DNA from: an uncultured Bacilli bacterium
Lineage (GTDB): Bacteria; Bacillota_I; Bacilli_A; RF39; UBA660
NCBI GenBank assembly: GCA_934085675.1
Contig: CAKOHH010000017.1
Coordinates: 1-12,980, forward strand
Direction of reading: 5' to 3'
DNA length: 12,980 nt
Position numbers and translations under genes: made by a program. Below are positions 6,928-12,885 of the stretch, piece by piece. The notes beneath the pieces were generated by a model, which was not told the origin of the DNA, made no database searches, and saw only the letters and a list, made by a program, of their open reading frames with translations. Each line of letters opens with the position of its first letter. Position 1 is the stretch's first letter.

Positions 6928-7926
6928 ATGAAATTTATAGAAAAAATAAAAAAACAAGCCCAAGAAGAATTAGTCAAAATTGTTTTACCAGAAACTATGG
7001 ATGAACGAATTTTAAAAGCAGCTGAAACGACTTTTAAAGAAAACATTGCAGAACCCATTCTAATAGGAAATAAAGATGAAATTCTTATCAAAAATAAGAA
7101 TTTAGCTCATTGTAAAATAATTAATCCAGAAACAAGTGAATTAACTTCTTCTTTGGCTAAGGAACTATTTGAACTTAGAAAAAATAAAGGTATGACAAAA
7201 GAAGAAGCATTAAACCTTTTAAAAACAGATTATATGTATTTCGCATGTATGATGGTCAAAAATAATTTAGCAGATGGCATTGTAAGTGGGGCCTGTCACT
7301 CAACAGCAAATACTTTAAGACCAGCCTTGCAAATTATTAAAACTATGCCCAATGTTTCACTTGTATCTACTTTCTTTATGATGGAAATTCCTAACTGTTC
7401 TTATAAAGAAGATGGCCTTTATCTTTTCTCAGATTGTGGGCTTGTTCAAAACCCTACAAAAGAAGAACTAGCTGATATTGCTTTATCTAGTATTAAAAGT
7501 TTTGAAAATTTAACAAATGACACAGCTATCACGGCTATGCTTTCTCATTCTACTTTAAACAGTGCCAAACATGAAATGGTTACAAAAGTAAGAGAAGCAA
7601 CAAAAATAGCCAAAGAAAAAAATAAAGACGCTTTAATAGATGGAGAACTGCAACTTGATGCAGCTATTGATGAAGAAGTTGCTAGATTAAAAGCACCCAA
7701 TAGTCCTGTCGCAGGTAAAGCTAACGTTTTAATTTTCCCTAATTTAGATGCTGGCAATATTGGCTATAAGTTAGTGCAAAGATTTGCCCACGCGAATGCT
7801 TATGGTCCAATTACACAAGGAATGAATGCTCCTATTAATGATTTATCAAGAGGATGTACTATCGATGATATTATAGGCACAATTGCTATAACAGCTGTTC
7901 AAGTTCAAAATAAAAAACACAAATAG
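6928..7926 (+). CDS. pta: Phosphate acetyltransferase
   Basis: A 332-residue single-domain Pta that interconverts acetyl-CoA plus phosphate with acetyl phosphate plus CoA, normally paired with acetate kinase to make ATP. Family motifs are clear: VLPETMDERILKAA near the start, DGIVSGACHSTANTLRPALQ mid-protein, and FPNLDAGNIGYKLVQR followed by YGPITQGMNAPINDLSRGC near the end. The start is ATG 6928-6930 because AGGAGGAGG lies 6 bases upstream; the in-frame ATG at 6901 precedes this ribosome binding site. Length matches the short class lacking N-terminal regulatory domains. Phosphate butyryltransferase is the main alternative, but the PINDLSRGC ending favours Pta. No ackA is in the window. A terminator overlaps the stop codon. 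Confidence 0.95.
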   Translation: MKFIEKIKKQAQEELVKIVLPETMDERILKAAETTFKENIAEPILIGNKDEILIKNKNLAHCKIINPETSELTSSLAKELFELRKNKGMTKEEALNLLKTDYMYFACMMVKNNLADGIVSGACHSTANTLRPALQIIKTMPNVSLVSTFFMMEIPNCSYKEDGLYLFSDCGLVQNPTKEELADIALSSIKSFENLTNDTAITAMLSHSTLNSAKHEMVTKVREATKIAKEKNKDALIDGELQLDAAIDEEVARLKAPNSPVAGKANVLIFPNLDAGNIGYKLVQRFAHANAYGPITQGMNAPINDLSRGCTIDDIIGTIAITAVQVQNKKHK

Positions 7927-7937
7927 GTGTTTTTTTT
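7912..7937 (+). terminator. pta terminator overlapping the stop codon
   Basis: AAAAAACAC (7912-7920) pairs with GTGTTTTTT (7927-7935) around a 6-base loop that contains the TAG stop, followed by more T. The last lysine and histidine codons thus form the ascending arm. Confidence 0.7.
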
Positions 7938-7979
7938 GTGTTTTTGCATAAAATATATTAAATATAAGAAAGTTACAAA

Positions 7980-8008
7980 TTGACAGTATCCCATAATTAT
8001 AGTAAAAT
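7980..8008 (+). promoter_or_regulatory. Promoter of the tRNA-Cys gene
   Basis: Perfect TTGACA (7980-7985), 17-base spacer and TAAAAT (8003-8008). The start would fall near 8015, a few bases before the mature tRNA 5' end at 8019, as expected for a single-gene tRNA unit. It is the strongest consensus promoter in the window. Confidence 0.75.
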
Positions 8009-8018
8009 TTATTTATAT

Positions 8019-8093
8019 GGAGCCGTAGCCAAGTGGCTAAGGCGTAGGTCTGCAACACCTTGATCACCAGTTCGAATCTGGTCGGCTCCTCCA
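8019..8093 (+). tRNA. tRNA-Cys (anticodon GCA)
   Basis: A full cloverleaf with encoded CCA. The acceptor stem GGAGCCG pairs with CGGCTCC. A D-arm with GTGGC in the loop follows. The anticodon loop CTGCAAC has GCA at 8052-8054. The T-arm is ACCAG-TTCGAAT-CTGGT. The discriminator base is T (U73), the main identity element of tRNA-Cys. The top pair of the anticodon stem is a T-T mismatch, the only irregularity noticed. It has its own promoter and terminator. Confidence 0.96.
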
Positions 8094-8133
8094 TTAGGTA
8101 AATCTGTTCGAACTATTCGAACTTTTGATAGAT

Positions 8134-8162
8134 GAATCAATCTTATGATTGGTTCTTTTTTT
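8134..8162 (+). terminator. Terminator of the tRNA-Cys transcript
   Basis: GAATCAATC (8134-8142) pairs with GATTGGTTC (8147-8155), one G-T wobble, 4-base loop, followed by seven T. It lies about 40 bases past the CCA end. Confidence 0.75.
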
Positions 8163-8200
8163 GTAATAACGAGCCAATCAAGAAAGGTTGGTGTTTTTAT

Positions 8201-8458
8201 ATGATTAAAGTTATTAAAAAAGAAATTGATGAACTTTAAGATAAAGTTGATAAACTTCAAGAAATAGTAGATACATTTAAAAAATTATGGAGAAAATTTT
8301 TAATGTTTTTACAAAATAAATTTTTTAGTAATGATTAAAAATATGAAGATGTTATTGAAGATTTATACTATAAAGATATATTAGATAAAGATGATATAGA
8401 TATTATTCAAAATAATAGATACATAAAAAATAAAGACAAAGATGATTTTGAAAGATAA
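8201..8458 (+). pseudogene. Remnant of a mobilisation-type (MobV-like) protein C-terminus, two in-frame stops
   Basis: One plus-strand frame from ATG 8201 to TAA 8456-8458 has a coherent protein-like sequence broken by TAA at 8237-8239 and 8336-8338. The 85 sense-plus-stop codons read as a charged coiled-coil (DKVDKLQEIVDTFKKLW), a short aromatic segment (FLMFLQNKFFSND) and an acidic tail (YEDVIEDLYYKDILDKDDID) ending DDFER. From memory this resembles the tail of plasmid/ICE mobilisation relaxases of the MobV (Pre/Mob) type; the relaxase domain itself is absent. Both stops are one substitution from Lys, Glu or Gln codons. A terminator follows immediately, so the original gene end is preserved. 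The placement behind a tRNA gene suggests leftover integrated-element DNA. Homology is moderate confidence; the decay is clear. Confidence 0.5.
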
Positions 8459-8490
8459 AAAAATGGCAACTTAATTGTTGTCATTTTTTC
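8459..8490. terminator. Bidirectional terminator between the Mob remnant and the Sfp-like operon
   Basis: AATGGCAAC (8462-8470) pairs with GTTGTCATT (8477-8485) with one G-T wobble and a 6-base loop. Runs of A precede and runs of T follow, so it has a T-tail on either strand. It can end the remnant's plus-strand transcript and the minus-strand operon ending at 8652. Confidence 0.65.
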
Positions 8491-8651
8491 TTACATATTA
8501 CCAATTAATATTTTCAAATTCTATTATTTCATTTTTGTTCATTAAAAACTAATTTGAATAACTCTGGGGAATGTTTTCCTCATCCTTTTAAATATAATAA
8601 TAATTTTTAATCTTTTTATATATTTTACAATTTCACAACATTTACATTCTT
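8491..8651. other. AT-rich non-coding stretch between converging units
   Basis: I see no supported gene or RNA here. A 14-codon minus-strand ORF lacks a ribosome binding site. A weak 6-bp hairpin, GGGGAA with TTCCTC, lies near 8565-8580 without a T-tract. Confidence 0.4.
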
Positions 8652-9101
8652 TTATTTATCGTATATTACTGAAACAATATATTCATTGTTACTTATTTTT
8701 TCCCAATTTTTTAAAGTGCTTGTATCAATATTTTTTAAAGAATAATTTTTATCATAATCATTCATTTTTAAATAAGCAATTTTTAATGTATATATTTCAG
8801 TGAACGCAACTTTTTCATCTTTACTATTTTCTACTATATTTTTTTCTTTTTCATTAAATGATTCATCCATTATTTTTTCATCATAAAAATAATGCTTTAT
8901 ACATATTCCATTTTTAATTTTTGATGTAACGAGTGCTGTTAAACTATTACTTCTGCTATAATTAAAATAAATGTCACTATCAACTAAAAATGGTTTTCCG
9001 TTTTTACTATAATTTATTTTATAATCTTTTATATTGCGTTCATTTAATAATACTTGTCTTAATAATTCATTTGAATCTAATTCTTTAATTCTAATACTCA
9101 T
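8652..9101 (-). CDS. Sfp-like 4'-phosphopantetheinyl transferase homologue, probably inactive
   Basis: A 149-residue protein that lines up with the core of Sfp/AcpT-type phosphopantetheinyl transferases, which load carrier proteins from CoA. Visible landmarks are NGKPFL (34-39), the YFNYSRS segment (45-51) where active enzymes have FNxSHS, GICIK (65-69) where they have GIDIE, and YTLKIAYLK (104-112) where they have WxxKEAYLK. The His of SHS, both acidic residues of GIDIE and the Glu of KEA are all replaced, so the known Mg2+ ligands are gone while the flanking lysines remain. The N-terminus is about 50 residues shorter than Sfp. AAAGGTGA precedes the ATG. It is the last gene of the operon. 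I infer a pseudoenzyme or a decaying gene; its original substrate protein is unknown. Confidence 0.65.
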   Translation of the reverse strand: MSIRIKELDSNELLRQVLLNERNIKDYKINYSKNGKPFLVDSDIYFNYSRSNSLTALVTSKIKNGICIKHYFYDEKIMDESFNEKEKNIVENSKDEKVAFTEIYTLKIAYLKMNDYDKNYSLKNIDTSTLKNWEKISNNEYIVSVIYDK

Positions 9102-9134
9102 TTATTAATCACCTTTTTCTAATTATTGTTTAAA

Positions 9135-9395
9135 TTATTTTTTGCATTTTTTTGTTTTTAAATTATCATTTAATTCAATACAGTATGGTACAATTTCTTT
9201 TTCTATAAATTCCTCGAATGATGAATAATTATCTTTTTCATTAAATTTATTGGCCATTTCTTCTATATGAATAAATCCATTTGATTTTTCTATATCAATT
9301 CTTTTTTCTACACTATCTTTATCATTATATTTACGTTCTAAATATAATGCAATTGATCTAACTAAATATTCATGTAATATTTTATATGATTCTAT
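9135..9395 (-). CDS. Small uncharacterised protein with no canonical start codon
   Basis: An open frame of 86 codons fills the gap between the kinase-SIS gene and the Sfp-like gene, ending at TAA 9135-9137, 33 bases before the next ATG. I do not recognise the family. The product is acidic and helical, with an amphipathic start (YKILHEYLVRSIALYLERKY) and a central EEFIEKEIVPYCIEL. The only start with good context is ATA at 9393-9395: AAAGG lies 6 bases before it and it overlaps the kinase stop as ATAG. This mirrors the ATGA overlap at the other end of the kinase gene. The first ATG in frame (9255-9257) would leave 40 residues and has no ribosome binding site. It is therefore either a rare AUA-start gene or a gene that has lost its start. 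Confidence 0.5.
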   Translation of the reverse strand: MESYKILHEYLVRSIALYLERKYNDKDSVEKRIDIEKSNGFIHIEEMANKFNEKDNYSSFEEFIEKEIVPYCIELNDNLKTKKCKK

Positions 9396-11347
9396 AGTTC
9401 GCCTTTGTAAAAATATATTTGCATAGCATTATCTGAGTATTTTGGCTTAGATACATCTATATCCAAAACTTTACCTATATAATAAATTATAAACTGAGAA
9501 GCAATAAGTAAATCGAATTCTGCTAACATCCCATCATACTTGCTTTCAATTAAAAGACAATTGCTTCCTAAATATTTTAATAATTCATTTTCATATTTTG
9601 ATGTAGAATTCTGTTTAAAATAGATTGAGAAATCATTACCTAAATTTTCATAATTAATAAATCTTCCATGAGAAAAATTTTTCTTTTCGTGAATGAGGCA
9701 ATTGAATATTCCAGATTCAATAATTTTACTTTCCAAATCATAACTTGCAGTGTCAGTATAATCACCCCTAAAAATATTAATCAAATTATGTTCTTTTATT
9801 TTTTCAACTACATTTTTATTAATCTTTTTTTCAAGTTTCTTGTTCCAGTATGTTATTGAATTTTTTATAAACTCATCCACATCAATCTTGTGGTTTAATT
9901 TTTCTAAATAATATTTTAAAAATAATGCGGCAGGGGCGACAGCACCTTCAAATGATAAAAAGCCTCGTTCTTTTCCTTTATTTGAAGGCGTTCTATAACT
10001 TAATATGTTTTTCTTTAATATTCTTGTTTTTAAAACTATTTTTTGATATTCTCCTTTTGTAATCATATATATGTTTTTATTATTTAAATCTTTGACACTT
10101 TCAATAATATCATTAGTCGTGCCAGAGTAAGAAAAAAGAATAATTTTATCAATATTATTATTATTTCTATATAATACATCCCTTGGATACAAAGAATAAG
10201 TATTACATCCAAATAACAGATTTATTATTTTAGAAGAAAAATATGCCCCAGCAAAAGAACCACCCGTACCTATAAATAAAGAGTTACTATGATTACTAAA
10301 ACCGATATCATCTAATTTAAGAGCGGCTGAAGAGTTTACTGCATTAATGATTCTCTTTTCTAAATTATTGATATTAATATTACATCTTTTTATTTTTTTT
10401 CTGACAATAGTTGAAAATTTATCACATGTACAAAATTCGGAAATTTTCTTTATTTTAAATAAAGGATATATATGACCTCTGGCACCCATTTTAGATACAA
10501 CCTTAGAAGTGAGTTTATTTGAATTTTCATACCATTTTGCAAAGTTATCCACATTATATTTAAAATCATTTTTAAGACAATCTTTAATAATACTTGAAAT
10601 AAAAGCATCTCCCGCCCCAGTAGAATCCACAACAATACCTTTTTTAATTAAATTAAAGTGACAAGTATTATTTTTAGTTATAAAGGTTGCACCTTTTTCT
10701 CCCCTAGTAATTGTCATCAATTTAGGTTCAATAATATTAAATAGTTCACTTTCTGTTGTCAAATTCATTCTATTTAAAAGATATTTAGTTACTCTTTCAT
10801 TGAAATTTATTATTTCAAATTTTTTAGATATTTTTTTAATTATCTCGTTATTTTCCATCTGTTCAAATTCGAAATATTGTCCTAAATCAATTATTTTCTT
10901 ATTATTCGTATTATCTATAATTTGTTGATTTTTTTCATTTAAGTTATCAAAAACTAAAATGTCATCTGATTTAAGATTTGACATAACAAAGTTGGTATCT
11001 ATTAAACTTTCTTCATACCATTTTTTATTATGACAAAATGGACATCTTTTCTTTGAAGTAAAAGATAACCTTCCATTATCATTATAATAGGAAACATGGA
11101 AACATCTTGTTCTAATATTGTTGATAATTTTAATATTGCTGATATCAACATTTAATTTTTCTAAACTATTAATAGCCAATTTACCCTGACAATCATCACC
11201 ACAACAACCAAAAACAGAGGTTTCAATTCCCATTTTAGCTAAATTGGCAATGATATTATGAGACGTCATTCCCCCATTTATACCAATTAATTTATCATCC
11301 TTATAGTAATAATCTGTTACAAGATCTCCTATACTTACTACTCTCAT
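9392..11347 (-). CDS. PfkB-family sugar kinase fused to a double SIS (sugar isomerase/deglycase) domain
   Basis: A 651-residue cytoplasmic fusion. Residues 1-290 are a ribokinase-like PfkB kinase: GINGGMTSHNIIANLAKMG (substrate-side signature) and DSTGAGDAF at 241-249 with the catalytic Asp247 and anion hole. Residues about 325-651 are a tandem SIS region: GTGGSFAGA (361-368), SYSGTTNDII (406-415) and, in the second half, DLESKIIES and FSHGRF (558-563), matching the conserved Glu and His of GlmS/FrlB-type enzymes. I chose the second ATG (11345-11347): GGAG is 9 bases upstream, it overlaps the preceding stop as ATGA, and the protein then begins like other PfkB kinases. An odd CPFC motif (102-105) sits in the kinase lid region. 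A PfkB kinase plus SIS deglycase is the FrlD/FrlB pairing of fructoselysine catabolism; heptose synthesis is another possibility. Substrate is inference. Confidence 0.8.
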   Translation of the reverse strand: MRVVSIGDLVTDYYYKDDKLIGINGGMTSHNIIANLAKMGIETSVFGCCGDDCQGKLAINSLEKLNVDISNIKIINNIRTRCFHVSYYNDNGRLSFTSKKRCPFCHNKKWYEESLIDTNFVMSNLKSDDILVFDNLNEKNQQIIDNTNNKKIIDLGQYFEFEQMENNEIIKKISKKFEIINFNERVTKYLLNRMNLTTESELFNIIEPKLMTITRGEKGATFITKNNTCHFNLIKKGIVVDSTGAGDAFISSIIKDCLKNDFKYNVDNFAKWYENSNKLTSKVVSKMGARGHIYPLFKIKKISEFCTCDKFSTIVRKKIKRCNININNLEKRIINAVNSSAALKLDDIGFSNHSNSLFIGTGGSFAGAYFSSKIINLLFGCNTYSLYPRDVLYRNNNNIDKIILFSYSGTTNDIIESVKDLNNKNIYMITKGEYQKIVLKTRILKKNILSYRTPSNKGKERGFLSFEGAVAPAALFLKYYLEKLNHKIDVDEFIKNSITYWNKKLEKKINKNVVEKIKEHNLINIFRGDYTDTASYDLESKIIESGIFNCLIHEKKNFSHGRFINYENLGNDFSIYFKQNSTSKYENELLKYLGSNCLLIESKYDGMLAEFDLLIASQFIIYYIGKVLDIDVSKPKYSDNAMQIYFYKGEL

Positions 11348-11604
11348 TTTAGACATCTCCTTCTATATTCTGCCACTTCACTTTCTTCATTATAATCATG
11401 ATTTTTGATTAGGCATTCTATAATTTTTTTTCTATTTAAATCAAATACCCCCATGGTATCTCGATAATCAATTTGACCACTTTTAGTTTTCCATTCATTA
11501 TCCTTCCAACTATATGGACTACTATAACATAGTCCATAAATATAATCAAAAAATATATCGAAATCAATTGCTGCTATAAATGGAAATAATAAGTGTCCGC
11601 ACAT
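11344..11604 (-). CDS. Short ORF fused to an IS end, probable C-terminal fragment of an unknown protein
   Basis: An 86-residue ORF ending in a 4-base ATGA overlap with the kinase-SIS gene. I do not recognise the family; it is rich in aromatic and charged residues (for example YGLCYSSPYSWKDNEW) and ends in EYRRRCLK. Its ATG (11602-11604) and ribosome binding site (GAGG, spacing about 7) lie inside the IS30 element: the first five codons overlap the IS terminal repeat at 11590-11599. Native sequence thus starts at about residue 5. The likely reading is that the IS cut off the real 5' part and supplied a new start. Expression would depend on transcription through the transposase gene. Confidence 0.55.
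   Translation of the reverse strand: MCGHLLFPFIAAIDFDIFFDYIYGLCYSSPYSWKDNEWKTKSGQIDYRDTMGVFDLNRKKIIECLIKNHDYNEESEVAEYRRRCLK
11590..11599. repeat. IS30 terminal inverted repeat, transposase 3' side
   Basis: TAAGTGTCCG, the exact reverse complement of 12751-12760. It is also read as codons 2 to 5 of the downstream short ORF. Confidence 0.6.
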
Positions 11605-11627
11605 TCAATTACCTCATAAGTGCTAAT

Positions 11628-12674
11628 CTATATTTCTAATAATAACATATTTGAACTTTTATATCCAAATATTAATCTTGGATAGTTATTTATCCAATCT
11701 TCATTTTGCTTTATAAATGATACTTTTATATTCGTTATATCTGTTCCTTTTGGAATCCATCTTCTTATTAATCTATTATTATTTTCATTTGTTCCTCTCT
11801 CCCTAGAACAATAAGGATGAGCATAATATACTTTTGTTCTATTCTTTTTCCTCAAACATGATTTTTCTATGCCCTCATATCCCATGAATTCAACTCCATT
11901 ATCAAATGTTATGCTTTTAAAAACTTCATAAAACTTCCCTTGATATCTTCTTTCTATTTTATCAATTGCTTTTGCTATTATCTTCGTTTCTTTATTTGGA
12001 AGTTTCATTATTATTTCCTGTCTTGTTTTTCTTTCTGTTAATGTAAATAAAACTACTTTAGTTCCTTGCTTACCTACAACTAAATCTCCTTCCCAATGCC
12101 CATATTCTTTCCTTGTATTCGCTTCTTTTGGTCTATGTTCAATACTTTTCTCAGCTGGTATCATTTTAGATACTCGTTTTTCTTTATTCTTGTTATTGTA
12201 TTCCTTTTTATATATTATTTTCCCATTTTGTATTTTTTCAAATATTAAGCCACCTTTTATTGCATTTCTTATGGTCTTTCCACTTATTTTTATATCAAAA
12301 CCATTATCTTTCAACTGTATAGCTACTACCTCAGGTGACTTTTTATTACATAGTGTTTCATTTTCAATATGTTCCACCAATTTTATATCTTGATCTAATT
12401 TTAACGCTGGACCTTTACTTGTCATACCATATTCATATTTATCTTTGGCTACCCTCGCACTATATTCTATACCCTCTGTCCAATCATAATTTCTAATCGC
12501 AATTAGTCCACGATTTATTTCTCTTCTAATTGTCCTTTCGCTTTTATGTAATAATTCTGCTATTTCTTTTTTACTCTTTTTATCCGAATTATACCAAGTT
12601 TCTATCATAGTTCTTTCAGAATAGGTTATATGTTTATATTTCTTTGCTTTTTTGTTATAATCTAAAAGACACAT
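11628..12674 (-). CDS. IS30 family transposase
   Basis: A 348-residue, apparently intact transposase. The N-terminal helix-turn-helix spans about residues 19-57 (YSERTMIETWY to SERTIRREINRG). The DDE catalytic domain has Asp197 (GHWEGDLVVG), Asp258 (ITFDNGVEF) and Glu292 (SRERGTNENNN), with the 33-residue spacing typical of IS30. It ends in the usual WINNYPR and GYKSSN region. The start is ATG 12672-12674, with GGAGG 9 bases upstream. A promoter inside the element lies at 12708-12736, and the start codon sits in one arm of a 13-bp inverted repeat. The gene looks functional; no frameshift is seen. Confidence 0.93.
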   Translation of the reverse strand: MCLLDYNKKAKKYKHITYSERTMIETWYNSDKKSKKEIAELLHKSERTIRREINRGLIAIRNYDWTEGIEYSARVAKDKYEYGMTSKGPALKLDQDIKLVEHIENETLCNKKSPEVVAIQLKDNGFDIKISGKTIRNAIKGGLIFEKIQNGKIIYKKEYNNKNKEKRVSKMIPAEKSIEHRPKEANTRKEYGHWEGDLVVGKQGTKVVLFTLTERKTRQEIIMKLPNKETKIIAKAIDKIERRYQGKFYEVFKSITFDNGVEFMGYEGIEKSCLRKKNRTKVYYAHPYCSRERGTNENNNRLIRRWIPKGTDITNIKVSFIKQNEDWINNYPRLIFGYKSSNMLLLEI

Positions 12675-12738
12675 AGTTCATTACCTCCAATGTTAGTTCG
12701 CACTTACATTGTATCATAGGTAATTCTATGTGTCTTTT
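12664..12738 (-). repeat. 13-bp inverted repeat enclosing the transposase leader
   Basis: AAAAGACACATAG (12664-12676) and CTATGTGTCTTTT (12726-12738) are perfect complements separated by 49 bases. The first arm includes the transposase ATG; the second lies upstream of the predicted transcription start and contains the -35 box. Only transcripts entering from outside the element would contain both arms and could fold the start codon into the stem. Read on the plus strand, the structure ends in a T-tract and could terminate. Confidence 0.6.
12708..12736 (-). promoter_or_regulatory. Transposase promoter
   Basis: On the minus strand AAGACA (12731-12736), a 17-base spacer and TACAAT (12708-12713), with a predicted start near 12701 and the GGAGG ribosome binding site just downstream. 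The -35 is a partial match (GACA core). Confidence 0.5.
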
Positions 12739-12750
12739 TTATGTCCCAAT

Positions 12751-12760
12751 CGGACACTTA
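12751..12760. repeat. IS30 terminal inverted repeat, transposase 5' side
   Basis: CGGACACTTA, the exact reverse complement of 11590-11599, placed between the transposase promoter and the flanking DNA. Confidence 0.6.
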
Positions 12761-12798
12761 ACTTTTCAATTTATAAGACTGTCCAAAATCTATCTTTA

Positions 12799-12885
12799 TT
12801 ATTTATTAAAATATTTAGATTGCACTTTTTCTGGAAGTTCATCGTATTGTACTTCTACTACTGATAATTTTTCTTTATATTCCAT
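12799..12885 (-). CDS. 28-codon ORF overlapping the end of a membrane-protein gene
   Basis: A short frame beginning MEYKEKLSVVEVQYDELPEK starts at ATG 12883-12885, overlapping the upstream gene's TAA by one base (TAATG), which favours reinitiation. A weak AAAGAG lies 8 bases upstream. It ends with tandem stops about 40 bases before the IS end, so the IS did not cut it. It is charged, soluble and unrecognised; it could be a small accessory protein, a peptide or chance. Confidence 0.35.
   Translation of the reverse strand: MEYKEKLSVVEVQYDELPEKVQSKYFNK

Larger units (their letters stand above)
11590..12760 (-). mobile_element. IS30-family insertion sequence
   Basis: A single transposase gene is bounded by short terminal inverted repeats TAAGTGTCCG (11590-11599) and CGGACACTTA (12751-12760), giving an element of about 1.17 kb. 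Flanking bases do not give a clear short target duplication, so boundaries could be off by a few bases. Only 10 bp of the ends match exactly; IS30 family ends are usually longer and imperfect. The element lies just upstream of the kinase-SIS operon in the same direction. Confidence 0.7.

Noticed and set aside
6831..7091. 86-codon minus-strand open frame
   Set aside because: It overlaps the pta start and the divergent promoter region and has no credible start signal.
8009..8260. 83-codon minus-strand open frame
   Set aside because: It runs straight through the tRNA-Cys gene and its terminator on the opposite strand.
8201..8458. Recoded gene using UAA as a sense codon
   Set aside because: UAA ends intact genes elsewhere in the window, so two in-frame TAA codons are better explained by decay.
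8500..8545. 14-codon minus-strand ORF (MNKNEIIEFENINW)
   Set aside because: No ribosome binding site, too short to judge; likely chance.
8019..8660. Duplicated tRNA 3' end marking an att site
   Set aside because: No second copy of the T-arm/acceptor sequence was found downstream within the window, beyond short TTCGAA repeats.
11585..12765. Target-site duplication flanking the IS
   Set aside because: Bases outside the 10-bp repeats (AA on the left, AC on the right) do not form a clear direct repeat.
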